A stretch of DNA of 64,000 nt from Oscillospiraceae bacterium. Its GTDB lineage: Bacteria > Bacillota > Clostridia > Oscillospirales > Ruminococcaceae. The notes under the pieces are model-generated. The model worked only from the letters and a program-made list of their open reading frames with translations, was not told the DNA's origin and ran no database searches. The translations under genes and the position numbers were made by a program. Where the stretch lies: NCBI GenBank assembly GCA_017521325.1, contig JAFXCV010000020.1:1-64000 (forward strand), in the 5' to 3' direction. Below are positions 1 to 8,696 of this stretch, piece after piece; the stretch's first letter is position 1, and each line of letters begins with the position of its first letter.

Positions 1-156
1 GGTTGGGATATGGTTCATACTGATAATGGCTGGGTTGTTATGGAAGGAAATGACAATGGCGAATTCGTGGCACAGATAATTATTGAAAGAGGTTTCCGTG
101 AGGAACTGGAAAATATTCTTGGCTGGAAGCCTGAACAGAAATTCTGGTGGGAATAA
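1..156 (+). CDS. C-terminal end of a sugar-transfer-associated ATP-grasp protein (partial)
   Basis: Frame 1 is open from the window edge to a TAA at 154-156, giving 51 residues. The segment GWDMVHTDNGWVVMEGNDNG resembles the end of the ATP-grasp domain of the sugar-transfer-associated ATPgrasp_ST family, where a Trp-Asp and a Glu-Gly-Asn motif close the nucleotide/metal site. The gene continues upstream of the window. Another ATP-grasp gene follows after 38 bases, so it is probably part of the same polysaccharide operon. The family call rests on a short tail and is an inference. Confidence 0.6.
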   Translation, partial: GWDMVHTDNGWVVMEGNDNGEFVAQIIIERGFREELENILGWKPEQKFWWE

Positions 157-194
157 TTTATTGATCCTATGAGTTTTATTTGGAGGAGTATTAT

Positions 195-1496
195 ATGAAA
201 AATCTTGCTGGCAAGAAATTATTGCTTATAGGCGGCGCTTTTCAGCACCGCAAGGTTGTGGAGGCTGCCAAAGCACTGGGAGTTACAGTTTATGTAACAG
301 ACTATCTTCCTGTGGAAAAGGCACCTGCAAAGGAGATTGCCGACAAGTATTATATGCACAATATCACGGATATTGATGAAATTGTAGAAATGTGTCGGGA
401 GGAAAAAATTGACGGTGTTCTGGCTACACATCTTGATGCCTGTCAGCTTCCGTATCAGCAGGTCTGTGAACGCTTGGGACTTCCTTGCTTTGGCAGCGCT
501 GAACAGTTTCGATATTTGACTGACAAGAAGTACTTCAAGAAGATATGCATCGAAAATGATGTGGATGTGATCCCTTCCTATACACCTGCGGATTTTGAAA
601 GCGAAGAAATCTGTGCTGAGCGGGTGGCATTTCCGATTTTGATCAAACCGGGCATGAGTCGTGGCTCAAGAGGGCAGACCATATGCTATTCCTATGACGA
701 GGTGCAGGAGGCAATCCGCTTTGCACGTTCGGAAAGCGGAACCGGTGAAGTTGTGATTGAGCGCTATATGGGAAATAATAACGATTTTTCGATTACGGCA
801 CTCGTGATCAATGGTGCGATTTATCTGGAACGCACTTGTGACAGAGTTCTTGGAGCTGTCGAGGATCATATGGATAAATCTGCCATTGCATCAATTAACC
901 CTTCAGTTTATACTGCTTTGTATGAGGAAAAGGTACATCAGAAGGTAGTAAAGCTGATTGAGGCAATTGGTTTGAAAAATGCACCTGTATTTATGCAGGG
1001 CTTTGTGGACGGAGATACTGTCCGTTTCTACGATCCCGGTCTGCGTTTCCCCGGCATCGACTATGAGCGCAATGTTGTAGGCGTTTATGGCAAGAACCCC
1101 ATCAATGCGTATATTGAATATGCATTGACAGGAGAGATAACTGATGATTACTCATGGTTATCTGACAGTGTGCGCCTTGACGGCAAGGCAGCAATTGCTT
1201 TGTTTATCCCCATTCGTCCGGGAAAAATTGTTTCTATAAGCGGAGTTGAGGAAATAAGCAGTCATCCTGCTGTAACAGCATATTTTCAGAAATATCATGT
1301 GGGTGATGAGATCGGCGCTTACTATAATGTAAATCAGCGTTTCTGCGAGATTGATCTGCTTTGTGAAAGCAAAAAGGAAATGGCGAATGTGATCGACTGG
1401 ATATATGCTACATTGAAAATTGAAGATGCCCAGGGAGAATCCATGGTAATTTCAAAATTGAACACGGATTGTCTCAGACAAGCAGAGGAGGTGTAA
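195..1496 (+). CDS. ATP-grasp ligase, polysaccharide locus (copy 1)
   Basis: The 433-residue product begins with a Rossmann-like preATP-grasp segment (KKLLLIGGAFQHRKVVEAA), followed by an ATP-grasp domain with the lysine-bearing strand FPILIKPG, the glycine-rich loop SRGSRGQT and the late acidic segment VRFYDPGLRFPG. It is a carbamoyl-phosphate-synthetase-like ATP-grasp enzyme. These enzymes activate a carboxylate as an acyl phosphate and join it to an amine or thiol; the substrate here is unknown. An in-frame TTG lies at 180, but ATG 195 is chosen because GGAGGA sits 7 bases before it. A paralogue of nearly the same length lies at 8697-10004. The SLC13-type gene follows almost immediately, so the two are probably co-translated. 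A role in adding an amino acid or other acid to the glycan is inference. Confidence 0.8.
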   Translation: MKNLAGKKLLLIGGAFQHRKVVEAAKALGVTVYVTDYLPVEKAPAKEIADKYYMHNITDIDEIVEMCREEKIDGVLATHLDACQLPYQQVCERLGLPCFGSAEQFRYLTDKKYFKKICIENDVDVIPSYTPADFESEEICAERVAFPILIKPGMSRGSRGQTICYSYDEVQEAIRFARSESGTGEVVIERYMGNNNDFSITALVINGAIYLERTCDRVLGAVEDHMDKSAIASINPSVYTALYEEKVHQKVVKLIEAIGLKNAPVFMQGFVDGDTVRFYDPGLRFPGIDYERNVVGVYGKNPINAYIEYALTGEITDDYSWLSDSVRLDGKAAIALFIPIRPGKIVSISGVEEISSHPAVTAYFQKYHVGDEIGAYYNVNQRFCEIDLLCESKKEMANVIDWIYATLKIEDAQGESMVISKLNTDCLRQAEEV

Positions 1497-1498
1497 AA

Positions 1499-2776
1499 AT
1501 GTCACCTGCAATCATTAGTTTGATCATATTGGTTGTATGTATTGTTTTATTTATCGCAAGACCCATTCCCAACGCTGCCACAGCTTGTCTTGGATGCCTT
1601 CTTTTCGCATTAACAGGTGTATGTGATTTCAGTGCCGCTTTCTCAGGTTTTTCAAACTCAACAGTAATATTGATGTTTGGTATGATGGTCGTAGGAATTG
1701 CCATGATGGATACAGGTGCGGCAAATCTTGTGGGTCAAAAAGTAGCAAAGCTTTCAGGACACAAGGAAAAGCTGTTCATACTGCTTGCAGGTCTTACATC
1801 AGCTGTACTGTCAACATTTCTTTCGAATACCGCTGTAATTGCGATATTCCTTCCGATTATCGCAAGTATTGCCAACAGTGATAAGAATATGAACCGTATG
1901 AACATCACGCTTCCAGTTACATTGGGTGCGATGTTCGGCGGTGTTTGTACGCTTGTTGGCTCTACTCCGCAGCTTACGGCAAACGGTATCCTCTCAGAAA
2001 TGAGTGGAACAGAAATCAAAATGTTTGATTATACGCTTCCGGGTGTATGCATAACTGCTGTTTATATACTGTTTGTTCTTACGATTGGTCACAAGATCGG
2101 TAATAAGGTATGGGGAAACCGTGAAGCTGTTGAGATCAAGGAATCTGAAACAGTTGTTGAAGAAGTAAAGATAAACAAAAAGAAAATGATCATCATGCTT
2201 GTGATCTTCATTCTGACGATTATCTCATTCATTGGTGCGTGGATCCCCACACAGACTACAGCCGTAATTGCTGCACTGCTCTGTATCATCACAGGATGTA
2301 CAACACAGAAAAGTGTGATCAAGAATATGGATTGGTCCGTAGTATTTGTACTTGCAGGCTGTCTCGGCCTTGCTTCCGGCATTACAAAGGGTGGCTTGGG
2401 CGATATGATCGGTCAAGCACTGTCAGGTGTTGTGGAATCAGGCATACCTGTAGTTGTACTTTTTGCTATATTTGTAATTGCGACAATGCTTGTCAGCAAT
2501 TTCATTACAAACTCGACAGCAGTGGTAATTATTCTCCCTGTTGCCCTTTCGCTTTGTATGGCAAATCAGCTGAATCCGATTGCGTTTACACTCGGCATTG
2601 TATTTGCAGCAAATCTTACTTTCAGCACACCGTTGGCGAATGCACAAACTGCAATGACACTTGTTGCAGGATACAAATTCTCCGATTATATCAAGTACAC
2701 ATGGCTGCTGGATATTCTGGTGATCCTGTCAATTCTCGTATTTGTGCCGCTGTTTTTCCCTCTGACTGTATCATAA
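1499..2776 (+). CDS. SLC13/DASS-type anion transporter
   Basis: The 425-residue protein is almost entirely hydrophobic, with about 11-12 predicted membrane spans. It has the two repeated Ser-Asn-(Thr/Phe) signatures of the divalent anion:sodium symporter and ArsB/NhaD superfamily: FLSNTAVIAIFLP in the first half and SNFITNSTAVVIILP in the second. Length and motifs fit carboxylate or sulfate transporters of the SLC13 group. The ATG at 1499 has GAGGAGG just upstream, and the previous stop ends at 1496. Its place between an ATP-grasp ligase and sugar-nucleotide genes is odd. It might supply or export the acid used by the ligase, but that is inference; the substrate cannot be read from sequence. 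Confidence 0.82.
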   Translation: MSPAIISLIILVVCIVLFIARPIPNAATACLGCLLFALTGVCDFSAAFSGFSNSTVILMFGMMVVGIAMMDTGAANLVGQKVAKLSGHKEKLFILLAGLTSAVLSTFLSNTAVIAIFLPIIASIANSDKNMNRMNITLPVTLGAMFGGVCTLVGSTPQLTANGILSEMSGTEIKMFDYTLPGVCITAVYILFVLTIGHKIGNKVWGNREAVEIKESETVVEEVKINKKKMIIMLVIFILTIISFIGAWIPTQTTAVIAALLCIITGCTTQKSVIKNMDWSVVFVLAGCLGLASGITKGGLGDMIGQALSGVVESGIPVVVLFAIFVIATMLVSNFITNSTAVVIILPVALSLCMANQLNPIAFTLGIVFAANLTFSTPLANAQTAMTLVAGYKFSDYIKYTWLLDILVILSILVFVPLFFPLTVS

Positions 2777-2810
2777 TGAACCGAAATTGATTTGCAATGG
2801 AGTATGTATT

Positions 2811-3926
2811 ATGAATAACACCATCAACGTAACCCGTTCCTCCATGCCCTCGTTTGAGGAGTATTGTGAGGAGATCAAGGAATTATGGGACAGCCGCTGG
2901 CTGACCAATATGGGTGCGAAGCACCGTCAGTTACAGGCTGACCTTGAAAAATATCTCAATGTTCCCCATGTTTCGCTGTATACAAACGGTCATCTGGCGC
3001 TGGAGAATATTCTTGCAGCAATGCAGCTGCCGAAGGGCGGCGAGGTCATTACTACGCCCTTTACCTTTGCGTCCACCACGCATGCCATTGTGCGCAGCGG
3101 ACTTGTGCCGGTGTTCTGCGATGTCAATGATGTCGATTATACAATGGATGTGTCAAAGCTTGAGGCACTGATCACAGAAAAGACGGTTGCGATCGTCCCT
3201 GTGCATGTATACGGAAACCTTTGCGATGTCGATGCAATTGCACAGATCGCTGCAAAGCATGGACTGAAGGTGATTTATGACGCTGCACATGCATTCGGCG
3301 TTGTAAGAAACGGTGTGAGTGCAGCCAATTTCGGCGATGCTTCCATGTTCAGTTTCCATGCAACAAAGGTATACAACACCATCGAGGGCGGTGCGGTGAC
3401 ATTTTCTGACGATTCCCTCGTACAGTTGCTCAATGACTTGAGAAACTTCGGCATGAGTGGTCCCGAATCCGTTCCCTATGTGGGCGGCAACGCCAAGATG
3501 AATGAATTTCAGGCGGCAATGGGAATCTGCAATCTCCGCCATCTGGAGGCGGAAATTGCCAAGCGTAAGACTGCTGTGGAGCAGTACCGCAAAAGGCTGT
3601 CCGGTGTGGACGGGATTAAGCTCTGCCCCGAACAGGAGGGCGTAACTTCCAATTATGCCTATTTCCCCGTTGTATTTGACGGCTATCGATATACAAGGGA
3701 TGAGGTATTCGCAATGCTTCATGAGCAGGAGATCATCGCCCGCAAATACTTCTTCCCTCTGACTAACAGCTTCGAGTGCTATGCACAGTATCCGACGGCA
3801 GGCACGGAGAAAACACCGGTTGCGGCATATCTTGCCGATCGTGTGCTGACTCTGCCGCTGTATGCTGATCTTTCCGTTGAGGATGTTGATCGGATCTGCG
3901 ACGTAATTCTCAGAGAAAAGAACTGA
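2811..3926 (+). CDS. DegT/DnrJ/EryC1/StrS sugar aminotransferase (VioA/WecE-like)
   Basis: The 371-residue protein is a PLP-dependent sugar-nucleotide aminotransferase. The cofactor-binding acid is in VIYDAAHAFGV and the Schiff-base lysine in FSFHATKVYNTIEGGA, a motif arrangement typical of the VioA/WecE type acting on dTDP-4-keto-6-deoxyhexose. It lies directly before rfbA and rfbB, which make dTDP-4-keto-6-deoxyglucose, so the likely product is dTDP-4-amino-4,6-dideoxyglucose or its galactose isomer, with glutamate as amino donor. ATG 2811 is chosen over an in-frame TTG at 2787 because GGAG lies 8 bases before it. Which C4 epimer forms cannot be told from sequence. Confidence 0.85.
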   Translation: MNNTINVTRSSMPSFEEYCEEIKELWDSRWLTNMGAKHRQLQADLEKYLNVPHVSLYTNGHLALENILAAMQLPKGGEVITTPFTFASTTHAIVRSGLVPVFCDVNDVDYTMDVSKLEALITEKTVAIVPVHVYGNLCDVDAIAQIAAKHGLKVIYDAAHAFGVVRNGVSAANFGDASMFSFHATKVYNTIEGGAVTFSDDSLVQLLNDLRNFGMSGPESVPYVGGNAKMNEFQAAMGICNLRHLEAEIAKRKTAVEQYRKRLSGVDGIKLCPEQEGVTSNYAYFPVVFDGYRYTRDEVFAMLHEQEIIARKYFFPLTNSFECYAQYPTAGTEKTPVAAYLADRVLTLPLYADLSVEDVDRICDVILREKN

Positions 3927-3941
3927 TAGGGAGGTAATGAA

Positions 3942-4826
3942 ATGAAAGGAATTATCCTTGCCGGAGGCTCCGGCACCAGATTGTATCCGCTGACAAAGGT
4001 CACTTCCAAACAGCTTTTGCCGGTGTATGACAAACCCATGATCTTCTATCCGCTGTCCACGCTGATGCTGGCAGGAATCCGTGATATTCTGATCATTTCT
4101 ACACCCACGGATACACCCCGTTTTGAAGAACTGCTCGGAGACGGCAGCAGCATGGGAATCCGACTATCTTACGCTGTACAGCCCAGCCCCGACGGACTTG
4201 CACAGGCATTTCTGATTGGTGAGGAATTCATCGGCGATGAGCCGTGTGCGATGATCCTTGGCGATAACATTTTCTACGGCGGCTGGTTCCGCAAAAACCT
4301 CAAGGAAGCAGTGCGTAACGCTGAAAGCGGCAAGGCAACCATTTTCGGTTATTATGTCCGTGATCCCGAACGTTTCGGAATTGTGGAGTTTGACCATGAG
4401 AAAAATGTGCTTTCCGTTGAAGAAAAACCGCAGAACCCCAAGTCCAGTTATGCCATTACGGGTCTGTATTTCTATCCGGCAGGCGTGAGTGCCATGGCAA
4501 AGCAGGTTAAGCCTTCTGCTCGTGGAGAGCTTGAGATCACCGATCTCAATCGTCTGTATCTGGAGCAGGATGACCTGAAGGTGCAGATCCTCGGCAGAGG
4601 TTTTGCATGGCTGGATACCGGTACGATGGAAAGCCTGATGGAAGCAGCCGTTTTTGTACAGACAGTGCAGAACCGTCAGGATGTTGTGATTTCAGCACCG
4701 GAGGAGATCGCCTATTATGAAAGGTGGATCACCAAGGAACAGCTGCTGGAAACTGCGGCAGCTTACGGAAAATCGCCCTACGGCGAGCACCTGCGGCTGG
4801 TAGCAGAAGATAAATTTGTAATCTGA
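3942..4826 (+). CDS. rfbA: Glucose-1-phosphate thymidylyltransferase (RmlA)
   Basis: The 294-residue protein has the nucleotidyltransferase signature [20 protein letters not shown] at its N-terminus, and the substrate-loop sequences [17 protein letters not shown] and [14 protein letters not shown] expected of RmlA. It joins dTTP and glucose-1-phosphate to make dTDP-glucose in the cytoplasm. Length is normal for the family (about 290). GGGAGG precedes the ATG, and only 15 bases separate it from the aminotransferase gene, so they are cotranscribed. rmlC and rmlD do not follow, so the product is probably not used for dTDP-rhamnose here. Confidence 0.96.
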   Translation: MKGIILAGGSGTRLYPLTKVTSKQLLPVYDKPMIFYPLSTLMLAGIRDILIISTPTDTPRFEELLGDGSSMGIRLSYAVQPSPDGLAQAFLIGEEFIGDEPCAMILGDNIFYGGWFRKNLKEAVRNAESGKATIFGYYVRDPERFGIVEFDHEKNVLSVEEKPQNPKSSYAITGLYFYPAGVSAMAKQVKPSARGELEITDLNRLYLEQDDLKVQILGRGFAWLDTGTMESLMEAAVFVQTVQNRQDVVISAPEEIAYYERWITKEQLLETAAAYGKSPYGEHLRLVAEDKFVI

Positions 4827-4837
4827 GGAGAATACAT

Positions 4838-5869
4838 ATGACCATTATCGTAACAGGCGGTGCCGGTTTTATCGGCAGCAACTTTGTGTTCCATATGCTG
4901 AACACATATCCGGATTATCGCATTATCTGTCTGGATAAGCTGACCTATGCAGGAAATCTTTCCACACTGAAATCTGTGATGGAAAACCCGAATTTCCGTT
5001 TTGTCAGAGCAGATATCTGCGATCGTGATGCCGTGTTTGCTCTCTTTGAGGAAGAACACCCCGACATCGTTGTGAACTTTGCGGCAGAGAGCCATGTGGA
5101 TCGTTCCATTGAGGATCCCGGTGTGTTCCTGAAGACCAATATCCTCGGCACACAGACACTGATGGATGCCTGCCGCAAGTACGGCATTCAGAGATACCAT
5201 CAGGTTTCCACCGATGAAGTGTATGGTGACCTTCCGCTGGACAGACCGGATCTGTTCTTTACGGAAGAAACACCCATTCATACCAGCAGTCCCTACAGCA
5301 GTTCCAAGGCAGGTGCAGACCTTCTCGTGCTGGCATATCACCGCACCTTCGGACTGCCCGTGACCATCAGCCGATGCTCGAACAACTATGGACCCTACCA
5401 TTTCCCGGAAAAGCTGATCCCGCTGATGATTGCAAATGCCCTCAATGACAAGCCCCTGCCCGTTTACGGCACCGGCGAAAATGTCCGTGACTGGTTGTAT
5501 GTGGAGGATCACTGCAAGGCAATCGACCTGATCATCCACAAGGGAAGAGTTGGTGAGGTTTACAATATCGGCGGCCATAACGAGATGGCAAATATTGATA
5601 TCGTCAAGATCATTTGTAAGGAACTTGGCAAGCCCGAAAGCCTGATCACCTATGTGGCAGACCGCAAGGGCCATGATATGCGCTATGCAATTGATCCGAC
5701 CAAGATCCACAGTGAGCTTGGCTGGCTGCCGGAAACCAAGTTTGTTGACGGCATCAAGAAGACCATCCAGTGGTATCTTGACAATAAGGAATGGTGGGAA
5801 ACCATCATTTCCGGAGAGTACCGGAATTATTACGAAAAGATGTATGGTGATAAATGGGGGGAAGTGTAA
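4838..5869 (+). CDS. rfbB: dTDP-glucose 4,6-dehydratase (RmlB)
   Basis: This 343-residue extended short-chain dehydrogenase begins with the NAD-binding motif GGAGFIGSNFV. It carries the active-site Thr-Asp-Glu in VSTDEVYGDLP and the catalytic Tyr-x3-Lys in SPYSSSKAGAD. It converts dTDP-glucose to dTDP-4-keto-6-deoxyglucose, the branch point for deoxy and amino sugars. GAGGAGA lies just before the ATG, and the gene follows rfbA after 11 bases. Together with the VioA/WecE-like gene upstream it completes a three-step route to a dTDP-4-amino-4,6-dideoxyhexose. Confidence 0.97.
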   Translation: MTIIVTGGAGFIGSNFVFHMLNTYPDYRIICLDKLTYAGNLSTLKSVMENPNFRFVRADICDRDAVFALFEEEHPDIVVNFAAESHVDRSIEDPGVFLKTNILGTQTLMDACRKYGIQRYHQVSTDEVYGDLPLDRPDLFFTEETPIHTSSPYSSSKAGADLLVLAYHRTFGLPVTISRCSNNYGPYHFPEKLIPLMIANALNDKPLPVYGTGENVRDWLYVEDHCKAIDLIIHKGRVGEVYNIGGHNEMANIDIVKIICKELGKPESLITYVADRKGHDMRYAIDPTKIHSELGWLPETKFVDGIKKTIQWYLDNKEWWETIISGEYRNYYEKMYGDKWGEV

Positions 5870-5892
5870 GTGCCCCCTTACCGCTGTATGAC

Positions 5893-5921
5893 TTTACAAA
5901 TTCTCTGTAATATGTTATAAT
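5893..5921 (+). promoter_or_regulatory. Promoter before the initiating sugar transferase
   Basis: TTTACA at 5893-5898 and a perfect TATAAT at 5916-5921 are separated by 17 bases, in the only sizeable gap (94 bases) in this part of the locus. It would start an internal transcript at the sugar transferase gene, so the second half of the polysaccharide cluster may be expressed independently. Confidence 0.75.
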
Positions 5922-5963
5922 GAAAAAAGAATATATTTTAATGAGAAAAGTGAGGTTTTTAAA

Positions 5964-7679
5964 GTGTATCAAAAGTACATCAAGCGATTTTTGGACATCC
6001 TGCTTTCAGGCATAGCACTGCTATTCCTGTCTCTTCCACTGCTGATCCTTGCCATTCTGGTAAGATGTAAGCTGGGAAGTCCCATTTTCTTTACACAGCT
6101 GCGGCCGGGCAAGGATGAACGGATCTTTAAAATGTATAAATTCCGCACAATGACCGATGCGAGAGATGCCTACGGCAATCTGCTGCCCGATAAGGAGCGC
6201 TTGACAAAATTCGGCAAGCTGCTGCGTGTGACAAGTCTCGACGAACTGCCCGAACTAATCAATATCTTCAAGGGTGATATGAGCATTGTCGGACCACGTC
6301 CGCTTTCCATACTGTATCTGCCGGATTTTACGTCTGACAGCCGCCGCCGCCATGAGGTTCGTCCCGGTCTGACGGGCTATGCTCAGGTGAATGGCAGAAA
6401 CAATCTTATCTGGGATGAACGTTTTCATTTGGATGTAGAGTATGTGGAACGTCATTCGTTTTTGATGGACTGTAAAATCATTTTGCAGACGGCACTGAAG
6501 GTTGTGCGCCGTGCCGATGTTTCTCTGCGCACGACAAAGGATTATACTCTGCACCGTATGATTTGTGAGGAGCGTGAATATATGATGCCGCAAAAAGAAA
6601 TCGGAAGTCATTTTCCGATGGAATCGGATAACATCCCCGAAGGAATGGATCCTGACAAGCTTTCTCTGAGCTGGCTGCCCAAGGGCGAGGATTACTGCAT
6701 GACGCTTTCCGGACGTGCAGCAATCGGACTTGCACTGGCAAATATCATGGCAAAGAAGAATGTGAAAACTGCCTATGTCCCCGCATACTGCTGTTTGTCC
6801 ATGCTTCAGCCCTTCTTTGATGCAGGGGTTGCGCTGGAATTTTATGAAGTAACAAATAAAGACGGCAATATTGCCTATGAAATAGACACCGAAAAATCCT
6901 GCGACGTGTTCTTTTCGATGTCTTATTTTGGTGTGTCCGCAACAATTTCCGATCAGGTGCTTGCAGCATTCCGCAAGAAGGGCGCTGCGGTGATCGAAGA
7001 CGTGACACATCGTATTCTGTCCGCACAGCCGATGAGCAGTGAAGCGGATTATGCGGTTATGAGCCTCAGAAAATGGTTTGCAGTTCCTGCAGGCGGCTGC
7101 CTGATCGGACTGCATGAAAAGCTGACGGTAAGAACCACGGAGGATTCTGCCGATGCAATGCAGCAGAAAATTGAGGCGATGTGTGAAAAGCGTGATTATC
7201 TCAAGGGGATGGAAGTTTCCAAGGAAGCTTTTCTGGAAAAATTCTATCGTGGTGATCGTGTGCTTTCCAAGGTGCGTGGCAATCTGAAAATCGACGCCGT
7301 ATCCGCTGCACTTCTGCAGGAAACGGATGTGGAAACCGTGCGCAGATGCCGCATTGAAAATGCAAAGGTGATCTATGATCGTCTGCAGATGCTTTCACCG
7401 GAGCCGCTTGTTGCTCAGCCGGATTGGGAGACGCATTGTCCGCTGTTTGTGCCTGTGCTGCTTCCGACTGCCGAGCGTGATGCGCTTCGTACATATCTGA
7501 TCGAAAACGGCATCTACTGCCCTGTGCATTGGCCCGAGGTGATGGGCGCATCCGTGGGCTTGCGTGCAAATGAGCTTTCTCTCATTTGTGACCAGCGTTA
7601 CGACACCTCTGATATGGAACGTATGATGGACTGTGTTGCCGCATTCTATGCAAAGGACAAACAGCCCGCTGCGGTCTGA
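5964..7679 (+). CDS. Initiating sugar-phosphate transferase fused to a DegT-like PLP-fold domain
   Basis: The 571-residue protein has two parts. Residues 1 to about 200 are a bacterial sugar transferase of the PglC/WcaJ C-terminal type: one N-terminal hydrophobic segment, KMYKFRTM, SLDELPELINIFKGDMSIVG and PGLTGYAQVNGRN. These enzymes move a sugar-1-phosphate from a nucleotide sugar to undecaprenyl phosphate at the membrane. Residues from about 225 resemble a fold-type I PLP enzyme of the DegT group, with a candidate lysine in SLRKWFAVPAGGC and an acid in AAVIEDVTHR. The start is GTG 5964 with GTGAGG upstream. Usual single-domain transferases are about 200 residues, so the C-terminal part is an addition. 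An internal in-frame start with its own ribosome binding site lies at the junction. Catalytic activity of the second domain is not certain. Confidence 0.85.
   Translation: MYQKYIKRFLDILLSGIALLFLSLPLLILAILVRCKLGSPIFFTQLRPGKDERIFKMYKFRTMTDARDAYGNLLPDKERLTKFGKLLRVTSLDELPELINIFKGDMSIVGPRPLSILYLPDFTSDSRRRHEVRPGLTGYAQVNGRNNLIWDERFHLDVEYVERHSFLMDCKIILQTALKVVRRADVSLRTTKDYTLHRMICEEREYMMPQKEIGSHFPMESDNIPEGMDPDKLSLSWLPKGEDYCMTLSGRAAIGLALANIMAKKNVKTAYVPAYCCLSMLQPFFDAGVALEFYEVTNKDGNIAYEIDTEKSCDVFFSMSYFGVSATISDQVLAAFRKKGAAVIEDVTHRILSAQPMSSEADYAVMSLRKWFAVPAGGCLIGLHEKLTVRTTEDSADAMQQKIEAMCEKRDYLKGMEVSKEAFLEKFYRGDRVLSKVRGNLKIDAVSAALLQETDVETVRRCRIENAKVIYDRLQMLSPEPLVAQPDWETHCPLFVPVLLPTAERDALRTYLIENGIYCPVHWPEVMGASVGLRANELSLICDQRYDTSDMERMMDCVAAFYAKDKQPAAV
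6567..6584 (+). promoter_or_regulatory. Internal ribosome binding site and in-frame ATG at the fusion junction
   Basis: GAGGAG at 6567-6572 is followed 9 bases later by in-frame ATG codons at 6582 and 6585, exactly where the sugar transferase domain ends. It could be the relic of a separate downstream gene or a working second start that yields the PLP-like domain alone. Which applies is not decided by the sequence. Confidence 0.45.
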
Positions 7680-7704
7680 CTATATGAAAAGGATGGAATG
7701 AATC

Positions 7705-8682
7705 TTGCTTCCGGATATTTATTTTAATGAAAATTTTGGAAAACTGTACGAAGAAGTAGAACACGCAAAGGCGGAACGCTTTGTGTTCAAAAGTGAACTG
7801 GGTACGGTGATCCACCAGTTTATGCTCAGGGAAATTCCTGATGCGGAAGGGTATTATGACATTGTGACCCCGTATGGATACGGCGGACCGTTGATTACGG
7901 AATGCAGCGGCGACAGAGCCGCACTTGCCGAGGCATTCGGCAAGGCGTTCGGCGATTACTGCACGGAGCAGAAGATCGTCAGCGAGTTCGTGCGCTTTCA
8001 TCCCATTGTGGACAATCAGGCGGATTTCCGCAATATCTATGAGACCATCTATCTGCACCATACCGTGGGCACCGATATTGCCAACCACGAGGATCCTGTG
8101 CAGGAGGAGTTTTCCAAATCCTGCCGCAAGACCATTCGTCAGGCCATGCGCAAGGGTGTGACCTGCCGGATCACCCAGGCTCCTGCGGATCTGAAATCCT
8201 TTATCCCCATCTATTACGATACCATGCGGCGCGATCAGGCTTCGGAATACTACTATTTCCCCGAATCCTACTTTGAGACCTGTCTGCAGTACTACCGTGA
8301 TCATATTCTGTTGGCTGAGGCGCTGTTTGAAGATCAGGTCATCGCTGCCGGTTTCTATTTTGTGTATGGCGGCATCCTGCAGGCGCATCTTTCGGGCACC
8401 CGCGAGAACTGCCTGCATCTCTCGCCGGCTTATGTGCTGAAATATACCACAGCAGAGTGGGCAAAGGAACATGGTGTTTCCGTGATTCATTACGGCGGCG
8501 GCACAAGCGATGCCGATGATGATCCGCTGTATGTGTTCAAAAAGAAGTTCACCAAAGAAACCGAATTTGATTTTTATGTAGGCAAGAAGATCTGGAATGA
8601 AAAGATCTATGCCGAACTGTGTGAAAAGAAGCAGATTGATCGTGCAGCTGTCGGATATTTTCCGCAGTATCGTGCAAACTAA
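7705..8682 (+). CDS. FemAB/GNAT-type aminoacyl or acyl transferase
   Basis: The 325-residue cytoplasmic protein resembles the tandem-GNAT fold of FemAB/BioF2-like acyltransferases. Visible blocks are FSKSCRKTIRQAMRKGV, the basic helix common in this group, and the late segment IHYGGGTSDADDDPLYVFKK, which matches the end of the second acyltransferase half. FemAB proteins move amino acids from aminoacyl-tRNA to peptidoglycan precursors; relatives in polysaccharide loci acylate amino sugars. The start is taken as TTG 7705, with GGATGG 8 bases upstream; the nearby ATG at 7698 is out of frame. In this locus it is a good candidate for acylating the 4-amino group made by the aminotransferase. The substrate is inference. 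Confidence 0.72.
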   Translation: MLPDIYFNENFGKLYEEVEHAKAERFVFKSELGTVIHQFMLREIPDAEGYYDIVTPYGYGGPLITECSGDRAALAEAFGKAFGDYCTEQKIVSEFVRFHPIVDNQADFRNIYETIYLHHTVGTDIANHEDPVQEEFSKSCRKTIRQAMRKGVTCRITQAPADLKSFIPIYYDTMRRDQASEYYYFPESYFETCLQYYRDHILLAEALFEDQVIAAGFYFVYGGILQAHLSGTRENCLHLSPAYVLKYTTAEWAKEHGVSVIHYGGGTSDADDDPLYVFKKKFTKETEFDFYVGKKIWNEKIYAELCEKKQIDRAAVGYFPQYRAN

Positions 8683-8696
8683 CTGGAAGGAGCAGC

